Source of the DNA: Nemophila menziesii
Lineage: Eukaryota; Streptophyta; Magnoliopsida; Boraginales; Hydrophyllaceae
Length of the DNA: 64,000 nt
Reading direction: 5' to 3'
Assembly: GCA_029959085.1 (NCBI GenBank)
Contig: JARWIR010000001.1
Location: forward strand, 22,869,730-22,933,729
In this document: one piece after another, positions 34,480 through 46,084 of the stretch
Numbering within the stretch: position 1 is the first letter of the stretch
How the letters are laid out: every line of letters starts with the position of its first letter
Translations under genes and position numbers: made by a program
The notes under the pieces: model-generated
Databases searched by the model: none
The model's input: only the letters and a program-made list of their open reading frames with translations
What the model was told of the DNA's origin: nothing

Positions 34480-37293
34480 TCAAGATTTGCGAATATAGCC
34501 TCCCCAACAACGAGTAAGGCTATGAACGTCAACTAATCTGCGCTTGACCCCAGTTTTGGGGCGAATTTCTATCACCTTGGCTGAAACGACCTTAGTGACA
34601 ATGAATGGTCCCATCCACGAGTCTTTGAAACTTCGTGGCCTGTTCTCGCGTTTGTGGGCTTTCCATAGGACTTCATGGCCAACCCCAAACTCAATGTTTG
34701 GCTCAGTATCCACAGGTTTTAAGTGGATCTCCTCAGGAGGGACTTTGTAATGTGAAAGGCTGTGGATGATAGGTACGGTGGGATCCAACTTCCTCGGTTT
34801 CTTACCCAAGACATAGAAGGTTTCGGATACATTTTTAGCATGAAGGGTGATGGTCCCATCTTGGAAGTTGATCACACTTTGACTTGTGGCCATGAAAGGC
34901 CGTCCAAGTATGATCGGAACCTGCTTATCTGCATCAAACTCAAGAATAACAAAGTCAGTAGGGATGGCGATATTACCTGCACGGACTAAGACGTCCTCCA
35001 CTGTTCCCCACGTCCTCTTCACTGAGTTGTCAGCAAACTGCAACTTCACTGGAGTTTTCTCTGATTTTTGAAGTCCAAGTCTCTCGAACACGGACTTAGG
35101 CATAAGATTCACACCAGAACCCACATCGTACATTGCTTTCACCTTGAGCCTACCATGCAATTGAATGGGAAGGTTAAAACTTCCCGGATCTTTAAGCTTA
35201 GTCGGTAGCTCTTTCTCACTTCTTCTCGAAACCCTCAGGTTCTCTCTCGGGATCTCTACACTTTCTTCTTTCTCAGGAATAACTTGCGTAAAAACTTGTT
35301 GCGGTGTAAGTCCTCTCTTCGCAATCTCAAGCATTTGGGCGTTGATATTTTCAGGTTGGTACGCCTCTACAAATGTCTTGAGAATAGTGTCATCCTTAGG
35401 ATTTGTATCAGGAATAGTTGATGACACTGGTTGAACACTAAGTGGTGATTCCACCTTCTCTTCTTCTTTCTCCTCTAGCACAGCAGGTGCCACTTCATCT
35501 TCTTTTGATTCTTCTTTTGAGGCTTCTTCCTCTTTCTCTCTCGCTAACTCCGCTGCATACTCTACCATCGATCGCATCTCCTCTTGCACCTTTCTCAGTA
35601 GCTCTATGAACTCGTCTCTCTCTTCATTGCTTTCCAGATGATAAACTTCTAGACAGTCGGACTCCTCAGGGTTAGACTCGGTTGGCTCTTCTTCAATACT
35701 GGGAACTTCCACGGCACTAATGGCAGCATGTGGTGCTTCCTCCTTTTCTTTTTCGATTTCAAGGCATATAGCCTTGCAAGCTTCGAACACAACATTGTTT
35801 TCACCTCCTTCGATTGCCTTTACTTCCTTTTGTTCTGTTAGATGCTTGTTTATTTGGGCTAATTGAGTATTTAGCATCTGAAGTATGGCATCGTGTCCTC
35901 TGACCTTTTCTTCTTGAGCGTTTACAGTGGTGTTCAAACGTTCTAGAGCTTGTACTATCTGTGTATTGTCCATAGATCCTTCTTGCGGATACTGAGGTAA
36001 AGCTTTTTGGTCTAAAGTATCGGTATAGGCGTCTTGAGCAGGTTGTTGTGGAGGAGTAGGTCGATTCTGATATTGGTTTTGGTACTGACCTCTCTGTTGG
36101 TAAGAGTTGTTCTGGGGTCGCGATTGATATTGACTAGGATTAGCGGCCCCTTGTGGATTTGAATACTGCATACCCGGATGGTTGCGGTTGCCCCATCGGT
36201 TAGATATGAAGTAAACAGATTGCGGATTTGATTCACACTCTTCCCATGAATGATCGTTAACTCCACATTGTTGACAACCTTGTGCCTCTTGAACTACCTT
36301 TGTAGCAGCTAAATTCTTCTCCATCGCGATTCTCAGCTCCTTGATTTGATTTTCTAACGAGGATATTTGAGCTGAGTTCGCGGTTTCTGCATCTAAACGA
36401 AGCGTTCCTCGGGTCTTTGCTGCAGAAGCTCGCGTTGAAGGCCAACTTCTTTCTTGTTCCATAATATTTTCTAACACCTCGGAAGCTTCATTGTGATTCA
36501 TGGACACAAAATTACCCTTTCCAATGTTATCCACCTTGTCTCTACCCTTGTCATCAAGACCTTCATAGAATATAGCAAGTTGTAGAGCAGGTGTATAACC
36601 ATGGAGCGGACATCTAGCTAATTTTTGTTGAAACCTTGTCCATGCTTCTCCCACTGTTTCTCCATCTTCTTGAGAAAATCTTGCAAGCTCGGTTTGATCT
36701 TTAAGTCTCATGCTCTTCGGATAAAATCGGTTAAAGAATGCGGCTTGAAGCTCTCTCCAAGAGTGAATGGTTCCATGTGGTTGTCTTTCTAGCCAATCGC
36801 TAGCTCTTCCGGTCAAGAAAAACGAAAACATATGACAATACAGTTGCTCGCGTGTAATGCCAGGAGTAATGTAGGCATCACAAGTCTGCATAAACTTCTG
36901 AATCGCTTTTACCGGATCTTGAATCGCAGTACCAGCATAGAGTCCGAAACTTTGAAATTGACTAAGCATACCCGGATCGGGTCTAAATTTGATATTCGGA
37001 ATCTCAGGAGGGCGGTAACCGATGGGTTGAACATGGAATGGTATGTTAAGGCCAGGTAGATCTTGTTCAACTCGGTTTTGTTGATTATTCTGCCCATTAC
37101 CTTCTCCTACTGGCAGTTGTACACCAGGTGGAACAAACGCAGGAGGTCCTCCTGGTGCAAAGTAAACTAACTCCGGATCATTGTCTTGAATGTCTGCCAT
37201 AGTTCTTCTCGAGGCTCTTTCCTTACGAATTCTTTTGTTATAAGCTCTGAAGCTCCTCTCAGGCTCCGGTAAGGGAGGCCAAGAATTAAACAC
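34480..37293 (-). CDS. Gag-protease fused to integrase tail (non-autonomous E3)
   Basis: This 937-aa ORF begins with an N-terminal Gag (residues about 80-330; FRPDPGMLSQF is shared with E1 Gag) and a CX2CX4HX4C knuckle (CQQCGVNDHSWEEC). A long Gln/Tyr- then Glu-rich linker follows. The aspartic protease has MYDVGSGVNLMPKSVF, where E1 has DLGAS; the catalytic Asp is kept but the following residues differ. ILGRPFMATS follows, and the protein then jumps in frame to the integrase C-terminal segment (SWMGPFIVTKVVSAKVIEI). All of RT, RNase H and the integrase catalytic core are gone, yet the frame stays open. That suggests a fused protein has been retained. It could supply Gag and possibly protease, but not cDNA synthesis. 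Confidence 0.85.
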   Translation of the reverse strand: MFNSWPPLPEPERSFRAYNKRIRKERASRRTMADIQDNDPELVYFAPGGPPAFVPPGVQLPVGEGNGQNNQQNRVEQDLPGLNIPFHVQPIGYRPPEIPNIKFRPDPGMLSQFQSFGLYAGTAIQDPVKAIQKFMQTCDAYITPGITREQLYCHMFSFFLTGRASDWLERQPHGTIHSWRELQAAFFNRFYPKSMRLKDQTELARFSQEDGETVGEAWTRFQQKLARCPLHGYTPALQLAIFYEGLDDKGRDKVDNIGKGNFVSMNHNEASEVLENIMEQERSWPSTRASAAKTRGTLRLDAETANSAQISSLENQIKELRIAMEKNLAATKVVQEAQGCQQCGVNDHSWEECESNPQSVYFISNRWGNRNHPGMQYSNPQGAANPSQYQSRPQNNSYQQRGQYQNQYQNRPTPPQQPAQDAYTDTLDQKALPQYPQEGSMDNTQIVQALERLNTTVNAQEEKVRGHDAILQMLNTQLAQINKHLTEQKEVKAIEGGENNVVFEACKAICLEIEKEKEEAPHAAISAVEVPSIEEEPTESNPEESDCLEVYHLESNEERDEFIELLRKVQEEMRSMVEYAAELAREKEEEASKEESKEDEVAPAVLEEKEEEKVESPLSVQPVSSTIPDTNPKDDTILKTFVEAYQPENINAQMLEIAKRGLTPQQVFTQVIPEKEESVEIPRENLRVSRRSEKELPTKLKDPGSFNLPIQLHGRLKVKAMYDVGSGVNLMPKSVFERLGLQKSEKTPVKLQFADNSVKRTWGTVEDVLVRAGNIAIPTDFVILEFDADKQVPIILGRPFMATSQSVINFQDGTITLHAKNVSETFYVLGKKPRKLDPTVPIIHSLSHYKVPPEEIHLKPVDTEPNIEFGVGHEVLWKAHKRENRPRSFKDSWMGPFIVTKVVSAKVIEIRPKTGVKRRLVDVHSLTRCWGGYIRKS

Positions 37294-37434
37294 TGTGAAA
37301 CCTGAAAAAGACTAAAGCAAACCCAAGCGTAAATCTGGAAAACTAAAAACTAAAACTAAACTAAAACTGAAAAGTAAAAACTAATTAAAAACTAAAACTC
37401 GAAATAGATAACCCACACGCTAACGAGACACAAG

Positions 37435-37452
37435 TCCCCGGCAGCGGCGCCA
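37435..37452 (-). other. Primer-binding site (E3)
   Basis: The tRNA-Asp-like site on the minus strand, six bases from the LTR edge at 37459. Confidence 0.85.
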
Positions 37453-37458
37453 AAAACT

Positions 37459-38997
37459 TGGTGTCGCCTAGGGTGTGATAAAAATAAGATCAATTTAAGT
37501 ATGGAAAACTATGCACTCTCACCCTAGACAGGCACAGTACTGCAAGTATTACAGGACGTATGCAAGTTTTAATGATAAGTAGAGTTCGTTCTCAGGGACT
37601 TAAGTGTGTTAAACGCGTAAGAACAGATAACGAGTAAAAGTAAATAACTAGAAGACAGTAAATAAATATTTGGTTTTTCGAATTTATGAATTAAAACTAA
37701 ATTAAAACTATGAAAATAAAGACAATAAAGTAAAAGATTAAGAATATGAGATGAGAAGTATAGCTTAGGTTTTGCTAGTATGCACTAATCCTTCTAATTC
37801 TATCTATAGATCTAGTTCATAAGGGAGAATATTAGCTCTCGGTAATACTTAGTCAGGATTCTAAATTCCACTACCTTAGACCTTGAGAGCGACTAAGGGG
37901 GCTACGTCACAACCAAGAAGTGATTTAAAATAGGGTTATCAAACGCCACTAAGGCCCTAAGCAAATACTGCAAGTCTTGGTGATACTGTGGTTAAAACAA
38001 ACCTTAATGACTATCTAGTTAGAAGTATGTTTTGTCAGAACTGCTATCGACACTAGACATTATGTGGTGGTTCAATAGTTAAACACCCTGTCAAGGAGAC
38101 CATCTAACTACTCTTAAAACAATCCTAAAGTGATCAATTCTAGGAAAGACAATAAATCAAAACACATAAGCAAATATAAAGTAAGAAGCTAATATCAGAT
38201 TAAAACATATAATTCCCAAAGAAACTTAGATAGAAAAATTAGAATTCATAGATTATACATATGCAAAACCCAAGCTATGAGAGGTTTAGTTCATACCTGA
38301 AGGAAATAAACTAAAAGAAATAATAAAAGACATCATCTTGCTCTCTACAATAAACTGGAAGAATAAAACCTTAAGAACTAATTACTATGAGGCAAGGATG
38401 ATTTACAAGTGATATAAGGGTGTATTTATAGGTGTTTAGAAGACCTAATTCGTTTTCTTGAGGAAGAGTTAAGGTAATGGACTTCTAGCCCAACTCAAAT
38501 TCGTATGGAAATAAAGATAAACACTGCTGCGTTGTTTTGGTCATAACTTCTTTATTATTGGTCCGATTTTGCTCCACAAGATACCAAAAGAATCGCAACA
38601 GAATTTCCTACGCCCTTTAGGAGTAATCTACCAAATTCGGCCTCTTTATTAGGTAAAAACGCCTATCTTTGCAGAATCCCAGATTTAGGCAGCTTTTCCT
38701 TTTCCATCTTTTTAGCAATTCTTTCCTTATCTCCAATTACCATGCATATCTCCTTCCATAAGTTGTTGTCTTTGACTTGGACTCTAATTAAACTCCATAA
38801 TTATCTTTAAAGCTACACACTAAATAAACAATTAAACCCAATATGCTCTAAAAACATTATTTCTACAAATCAAGACACAAAACAGGAAAGTGCACTAAAA
38901 CTCAAGAAAATCGACATTATTGACTTCTAAAACACTAAAAATGATGTCTCATCTTAATATAAATCTATCACAAATGAGGAGACATCAAGTATAGAAC
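37459..38997 (-). repeat. 5' LTR of E3 (distinct type)
   Basis: This 1539-bp LTR has a U5 end of GGCGACACCA and a U3 edge of GGAGACATCA at 38997. It is diverged from types A, B and C. Its outer edge is followed by AG and filler. Confidence 0.85.
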
Positions 38998-39024
38998 GTA
39001 TAAGAAAAAACTTATACAATCACA
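38998..39024. other. Joint filler between E3 and G
   Basis: After the retained AG there are about 25 bases of filler, including a perfect 7-bp inverted repeat, GTATAAG-aaaaaa-CTTATAC. Element G then starts at atagatcaactg. Confidence 0.55.
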
Positions 39025-39885
39025 ATAGATCAACTGTGCCACATCTTCTTCTTCTCCTCATAAAATACAATTCAAAAACAACCCAAAGCATTCCAAATCT
39101 CCATGAACCTTCATGTATTCACCTTCAACTTCTTCTTCAAATACTTTCTCATAAGAAAAAGGTAGTTTCTTTAATTGTTACTTCGGAGAAGCTGTCATGG
39201 CCATTGAAGCTTTCCCTTTTTCTTCGGGTGTAAGGTCTTTGATTTGTAGAGGTTGTGTTGTCTTCTTCACCAAAGTTAGAATCTTTTTGCTCATTGAATC
39301 AAACACAGCTAGCTAACCTCTCTTCTCTTGACTTGTTTTACCCATTGAATTGGAACTAGGACTTTTCTCACTTGATTTCTTCTCAATTAGATCCAATACC
39401 TTGATTTCTTCATCTCCCTTACAGTAGATAATGTTCATGTTCTCTTAATCATCTCAATTGACCCCCAACTCAAAGCTTTAACCACTCTTGAAATTTGGAA
39501 CTCTTGCTTATTGGTTGTACAAGCTTAATTTGGGTTAGGAAAAGTGATTTGATGATGATTCTCTATGTGGGTAAGATGGATTCTTCATGGATTGGCTTGG
39601 ATTTAAGAAATTGTAGGATGAATTTTTGAAAATTTAAGCTTTTGATCTTGGATTCAAGGTGTTTTGGGATGATATAGGTGGTTGAATCTTCCTTGTAATG
39701 ATGTGGAGAATGAATTGGATGTGTTTTCATGGTGATTGGGTAGTGTTTTGATGATTGGTGAAGGTTTTGATGAGCTTCAATGGAGTTAGGAGAGTTGTGG
39801 AGGAGAAAAAGAGGGTTTGGGTTTATAAAATTCGGAACTAAAAGCTTAATACCTCCTTTATAATCAAATCCCGTAGGTTTTTCTC
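39025..39885 (-). mobile_element. Fragment G: internal remnant of a severely deleted Athila element
   Basis: This is the mirror image of 24641-25501 (leader plus start of the broken extra ORF). At 39885 the leader is joined directly to the PBS, so gag, pol and the hairpin array are all missing. The left end is cut inside the extra-ORF relic. It has no coding capacity. Confidence 0.75.
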
Positions 39886-39901
39886 CCCGGCAGCGGCGCC
39901 A
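39884..39901 (-). other. Primer-binding site (G/H)
   Basis: The same 18-base site, fused to leader sequence through a CTCC/CCCC microhomology. Confidence 0.8.
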
Positions 39902-39907
39902 AAAACT

Positions 39908-41410
39908 TGGTATAACCTAAGGTGTGATAAAAAGATGTATAAAATAAGTGCAAATAAACACCCTAAGTTAACACGGTTCTGCAAGTATACAGATCGTATG
40001 CAAGTTTTAATGAATAAGTAAGATTCGTTCCTCAGGGACTACGAAGGTTAAGAAGAACTTATGCAAATTATTCAAGTGCAGATATTACAGATAGAAAAGA
40101 TAATACGCTAGTAGAAAGAAGAGAAAGATAGATATTTATTTGGTTTTCTAATAAATAAACTAAACTAATAAACTAAAGACAATAAAACAAATAAAAGAAA
40201 AGAAAAGAAGATAGTATGAAAGTCTAGCTTGAGTTATTAGCATGCAATCCCCACTAGTTTTGCCGTTCTAAACATGTAAGGGTAAATTATGTAGTATTTC
40301 CCTAATCGGTCCCAATATGCTATCGGTAGTTTAAAATAGGATTTACCTGTGTCAATAAGGCTTCCTAAGCAAACTTTTCCTGTAATTGGTAAAGAGTCAC
40401 AAGACTCAACCATAGTGATTATCTAGATAGGTTGGGTTGTCAGATCAGACCTAATACTAGACGTTATGTGCTAAACATGCAATTAAACACCGTTGTCAAT
40501 GGTGACCTAATTACTAGATGGTAATTCTATATGGGCGCGCATCCACAAGAACACAGAATATAAATTCAAACACATAAACAGAGAATCAAAACTATAATTC
40601 AATTTAAAACATTAAGTTCCCAAATTAGATAGATGTCAATCAAAACTAGGGTTCATACATATATGCTAAACACTCAAACTATAAAGAATTAATTCATACT
40701 AAGAAAAGAAGAGAAAAGAGTTACAGAATCAAAGGTAGAAGAAGACATATGGTGTTCTGCTCCTTCCAGACTTCTCCTCTTGTGTTGCAGCTTCCTCTTG
40801 GCCTTAAGGTCTGGCCAAGGATGATTTAAGAGTGTTAAGAGGCTGTATTTATAGGTTAGAGGTTGACCTAATTCGTTTGGTGGAGATAACTTCAAGTAAT
40901 GGGCTCCTGGCCCAACCCAAATTCGTAAGATAAACACTGCTGCGTTGTTTTGAGTGTATCTTCTTCGTTATTGGTCGGATTTTGCTCCACAAGATACCAA
41001 AAGAATCGCAACAGAATTATCTAGGCCCTTTAGAAGGAAATTACCAAATTCGGCCTATTTCTTAGGTAAAAACGCCTATCTTTGGACGTGTACTGCAGAA
41101 TCCCAGATTTAGGCAGCTTTTCCTTTTCCTATTTAAACTCAGCTTCCTTCTATCTCCAATTTCCATGCATATCTCCTTCCATATATTGTAGTCTTTGACT
41201 TGGACTCTAATTAATCTCCATAATTATCTTTAAAGCTTCACACTAAATAAACAATTAAACCCAATATGCTCTAAAAATAATAATTCTACAAATCAAGACC
41301 CAAAGTAGGAAAGTGCACTAAATTAAGCTAAAATCAACCTATAGACTAATAAATAAGCCTAAAATGATGTCTCAAGAGTGTATTTTACTATCACAAATGA
41401 GGAGACATCA
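39908..41410 (-). repeat. LTR of element G/H (type C-like)
   Basis: This 1503-bp LTR is close to the LTR at 27192-28700 but ends TTATACCA in the U5 sense. The U3 edge at 41410 is followed by AG and then directly by the next LTR unit. Confidence 0.85.
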
Positions 41411-41420
41411 AGCAAAAACT
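41411..41420. other. Two-LTR junction
   Basis: Only agcaaaaact separates two LTRs in the same orientation. On the minus strand it reads AGTTTTTG (bases that follow U5 up to the start of the PBS) and then CT (bases that precede U3). That is the sequence expected when the two ends of linear LTR cDNA are ligated. Confidence 0.75.
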
Positions 41421-42986
41421 TGGTGTGGCCTAAGGTGTGATAAAATAATGATATAAATAAGTGCAAATACACACCCTAAACTAACACTGTACTGCAAGTA
41501 TTACAGGACGTATGCAAGTTTTAATGATAAGAAGATTCGTTCCTCAGGGACTGACGAAAGTTAGAGAGAACTTATGCAAATTATCAAGTGCAGATATTAA
41601 AGATAGATAATAATACGCAAGTAGAAAGAAGAGAAAGATAGATATTTATTTGGTTTTTAATAAGAAAACTAAACTACTAAATTAAAGACAATAAAATAAA
41701 TAACAGAAAAGTAAAGAAGATAGTATGAACGATATAACTTAGGTTTTACTAGTTAGCACTAATCCTTCTAATTCTATCTATTAAATCTAATTCATAAGGG
41801 AGAATATTAGCTCTTGGTATACTTAGTCAGGATTCTAAATTCCACTACCTTAGACCTTGAGAGCGACTAAGGGGGCAACGGCACAACCAAGAAGTGATTT
41901 AAAATAGGGTTATCAAACGCCACTAAGGCCCTAAGCAAATACTGCAATCTTGGTGATATGGTGGTTAAAACAAACCGTAATGACTATCTAGTTAGAAGTA
42001 TGTTTTGTCAGAACTGCTATCGACACTAGACGTTATGTGGTGGTTCAATAGTTAAACACCCTTACAAGGTGACCATCTAACTACTATTAAGGTAATCCTA
42101 TACTCGTGCACTAGCAAGGAAAACAGTCATTAAATCAAAACACATAATCAAATATAAGGGTAAGTAGCTAATATCAGATTAAAACATATAATTCCCAAAG
42201 AACTTAGATAGAAGAACTAGAATTCATAGATTATACATTATGCAAAACCTAAGCTAAGAGAATTAGTTCATACAAAGAAAAGAAGAAGAAAGAATTACAA
42301 AATAAGAGGTTGAAGGAGACATAGTTGTTGCACAGCTCCCTCCAGACTTCTTCTCTTGTGTTGCAGCTTCCTCTTGGCCTTAGGGTCTGGCCAAGGATAA
42401 TTTAAGAGTGTTAAGAGGCTGTATTTATAGGTTAGAGGTTGACCTAATTCGTTTCTTGGAGATAACTTCAAGTAATGGGCTCCTGGCCCAACCCAAATTC
42501 GTAAGATAAACACTGCTGCGTTGTTTTGGTCATAACTTCTTTGTTATTGGTCGGATTTTGCTCCACAAGATACCAAAAGAATCGCAACAGAATTATCTAG
42601 GACCTTTAGAAGGAAATTACCAAATTCAGCCTATTTCTTAGGTAAAAACACCAATCTTTAGACGTGTTCTGCAGAATCCCAGATTTAGGCAGCTTTTCCT
42701 TTTCCTATTTGAACTCAGTTTCCTTCTATCTCCAATTTCCATGCATATCTCTTTCCATAAGTTGTAATCTTTGACTTGGACTCTAATTAATCTCCATAAT
42801 TATCTTTAAAGCTTCACACTAAATAAACAATTAAACCCAATATGCTCTAAAAATAATAATTCTACAAATCAAGACTCAAAATAGGAAAGTGCACTAAATT
42901 AAGCTAAAATCAACCTATAAACTAATAAATAAGCCTAAAATGATGTCTCAAGAGTGTATTTTACTATCACAAATGAGGAGACATCA
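41421..42986 (-). repeat. LTR type A (3' LTR of E5)
   Basis: This 1566-bp LTR is the inverted twin of 1975-3540. It is followed on the right by AG and the PPT at 42989-43002. E5's other LTR (47411-48889) is type B, so E5 too is a mosaic. Confidence 0.9.
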
Positions 42987-44499
42987 AGACCCCCAACTCA
43001 AAGTTGTATCGTCCCGATACAATAAAAGTAAAGAACAGTAGGGTAGTCAAGAAGAAGAAGTAGGAGGAGAATAAGAATAGAACATAATGAATGATCCTAG
43101 AGCAAAAAAATCTAAAAAGTCTCATGTAGTAATGCTCAAGAAATAATGCACAAATATGCTTAATATACATGTAATCAACAATCCATAAATTCAAGTCCAG
43201 ATTAATTTCGCAATGCCAGAAGGAGAGGATGATAATTTAGTTCAGGTTAATGGCTATAGGTTGTTCATAGGTCCCAAATACAGCATCCAATGGTCCACTT
43301 ACCTACTACCTAATAACTCAATTGTTTCTCCACCTAGTAGTTAGAAATTCTAAGGTCTTGGTTATAACTTGGCTTAAGGACGGGTGTGGTATATTTGGCT
43401 AATGAAAAGTGAGCTTTTGGCTCTCTCCTCACTAGCCATCAACGAATCGCCCTAGAGCTTGAGTTGTTCACTCAAAGATGTTCTCACTCAACCCAATTTA
43501 TTGATGCTTTTTAATGTGCATCCCCAATAATCCCAATTAAAACCTTTGATGATATAAAATCCACTTTGCCGGTCCGAATATATATTTTCTCTTTTCAAAT
43601 CATTTTTTTTTCTTTTGTATAGCTATGACTCTCTTTTTGATGTTGAGATATCACACTATTTTTCATATATATATTCTTCCTTTTTAATGCCCTTGTTGGC
43701 AAATTTAGCTCGTAGCTTCTTTTCCATTCACTATTACCCCGGCAAAGGGTTACAATAATAACAATTTCATCATCAATAAAATCACAAAGATAATTCCCAA
43801 ACCCAATGTTCCCAAATGATGAAACCCACCACCCCAAACTCAAGCTCTAAAACGAGTTGTCTCAGGTTTTGCGATTCGAGTGCGGGTCATATAGATGAGT
43901 CCTAAAACTAGGGTAAGGATTATAATGTGTTTCAAGAAAAGGCTTTAGAAAGGCTCAGAGGGGCTAAGACGGATAAATAATAATCAATAACAGGGTGAGA
44001 AAGTATAAGAGGCTTCAAGTGTTTTATCATGAAAGAACTGCCTTATTCATTTTTCTAACTACCGGATTTCGTTACTTTTTCACTACTAGTTCATAGACAA
44101 GTGGGTTTTCAACTAATTTTAAACCTCACGTTCTACACACCAAATAACTATTCCTAAGTTTCAACGTGACTTCTTAGCATTGCTCATTAACTTTTCTATC
44201 ATTTATTTCCTGTTTTCATACATGCATCTAAACATACTACCTACTATCATTAACTTAATAAAATCATGCTCAAATAGGTACATTCAACATATTCTATGCC
44301 TAATTCAACCCAAAAAAAAATTTAAATTTTATGAAAAACACAAAAAGGAAGATGAGGACAACGAATCCCCACCCCCAACTCAAAAATGAGCCGTGTCCCC
44401 ACGACTCGAAAAAGACTCAAGAAAAATAAAATTTAAAATTAGCATACAAATTGCACATAAAGAAATGGTAGGGAAGAAAGAAAACATACTCTTCGAGGC
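42987..44499 (-). other. 3' non-coding region of E5
   Basis: Conserved Athila 3' region with PPT copies at 42989-43002 and 44371-44384. The short frames are not credible genes. Confidence 0.6.
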
Positions 44500-45073
44500 T
44501 TTTACCTCGCCTAGACGATACTCGGATTAAATCTAATGTATCTTCTTCACCCAACTTCTTATTCGCTTTTTGTTCAGGACACGTGATCATAGTAGGATAT
44601 TGCATTAAATAACGTCATGGGAGAGATCAAAGATTCGTATCACCTCCTCATAGATCAACTGTGCCACATCTTCTTCTTCTCTTCACAAAATACAATTCAC
44701 AAACAACCCAAAGCATTCCAAATCCCCATGAACCTTCATGTATTCACCTTCAACTTCTTCTTCAAATACTTTCTCATAAGAAAAAGGTAGTTCCTTTAAT
44801 TGTTGCTTCGGAGAAGCTATCATGGCCATTGAAGCTTTCTCTATTTCTTTTGGGTATAAAGTCTTTGATTTGTAGAGGTTGTGTTGTCTTCTTCACTAAA
44901 GTTAGAATCTTTTTGCTCTTTGAATCAAACACAACATGCTAACCTCTCTTCTCTTGACTTGTTTTACCCTTTGAATTGGAACTATGACTTGTCTCACTTG
45001 ATTTCTTCTCAATTAAATCCAATACCTTGATTTCTTCATCTCCCATACAGTAGATAATGTTCTCTTAATCATC
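44500..45073 (-). pseudogene. Broken extra ORF of E5
   Basis: A start codon at 45073 follows a PPT-like tract (45082-45095), but the frame closes after about 19 codons. Pieces matching the 399-aa protein of E3 follow in shifted frames, and the central part is deleted, as in F. Confidence 0.6.
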
Positions 45074-46084
45074 TCAATTGACCCCCAACTCAAAGCTTTA
45101 ACCACTCTTGAAATTTGAAACTCTTGATTATTGATTGTACAAGCTTAATCTGGGTTAGGAAAGGTGATTTGATGATGATTCTCTATGTGGGTAAGATGGG
45201 TTCTTCATGGATTGGTATGGATTTAAGAAATTGGAGGATGAATTTTTGAAATTTAAGCTTTTGATTCTTGGATTCAAGGTGTTTTGGGATGATATAGGTG
45301 GTGGAATCTTCCTTGTAATGATGTGGAGAATGAATTAGATGTGTTTTCATGGTAATTGGGTAGTGTTTTGATGATTGGTGAAGGTTTTGATGAGCTTCAA
45401 TGGAGTTAGGAGAGTTGTGGAGAAGAAAAAGAGGGTTTGGGTTTATAAAATTCGGAACTAAAAGCTTAATACCTCCTTTATAATCAAATCCCGTAGGTTT
45501 TTCTCTCCCTTGCGGCGCTGCGGACTACCCCTGCGGACCATGGGGTGTACCGCGGGGTATACCGCGCCTCCTACGTCAAAAAACCCGTGGTAGGACTCCG
45601 TGGCACGTGTTTGTGCGGTGCATGGCGCGGTATAGGGTCCGGTATACCGGACCCATCAGCTATTTTTTTTTTTCGTTTCTGGATAAAACCCGCGGTAGCA
45701 ACCCGTAGTACGGGTTTTTGACCACGCGGTGCACCGCGGCTGAGGTCCGGTGTACCGCACGTGGAAAAAACCTCCCCAGCAGCTAGATCTCGAAAAGTTA
45801 TGCAGTTTAGGCTCAAAAATCACCTGATTCCGATATCCGAGCGCAAAGATATGGCTTGCCGAAGTTTCTGTCCAAAAAATTTTGCTCGCTTCCCTAACTC
45901 GATTTCTCCAATACCTAATCATCAAAAACACTAATACCTTTCTCAAATATGCAATATCAACTAAAATTAACTAATCTAAACATAAATTAAAAACTAAAAA
46001 CGTAAAAACATAAAAGAAATTACGGGTTGTCTCCCGTACAGCACTTTTGTTTAACGTCTTTCAAAGTTAGACGTGTTACCTCGA
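45074..46084 (-). other. Inter-ORF region of E5 with hairpin array
   Basis: Leader-type sequence up to about 45500, then the GC-rich array (about 45500-45775) with CCCGTGGTA, GGTCCGGTATACCGGACC and CGCGGTGCACCGCGG hairpins, then spacer. No gene. Confidence 0.6.

Noticed and set aside
24567..39002. agtat after the LTR edges at 24566 and 38997 as a second TSD
   Set aside because: Both copies sit on the same side of a minus-oriented U3 edge, so they cannot flank one insertion. The first two bases are explained by the PPT-adjacent AG.
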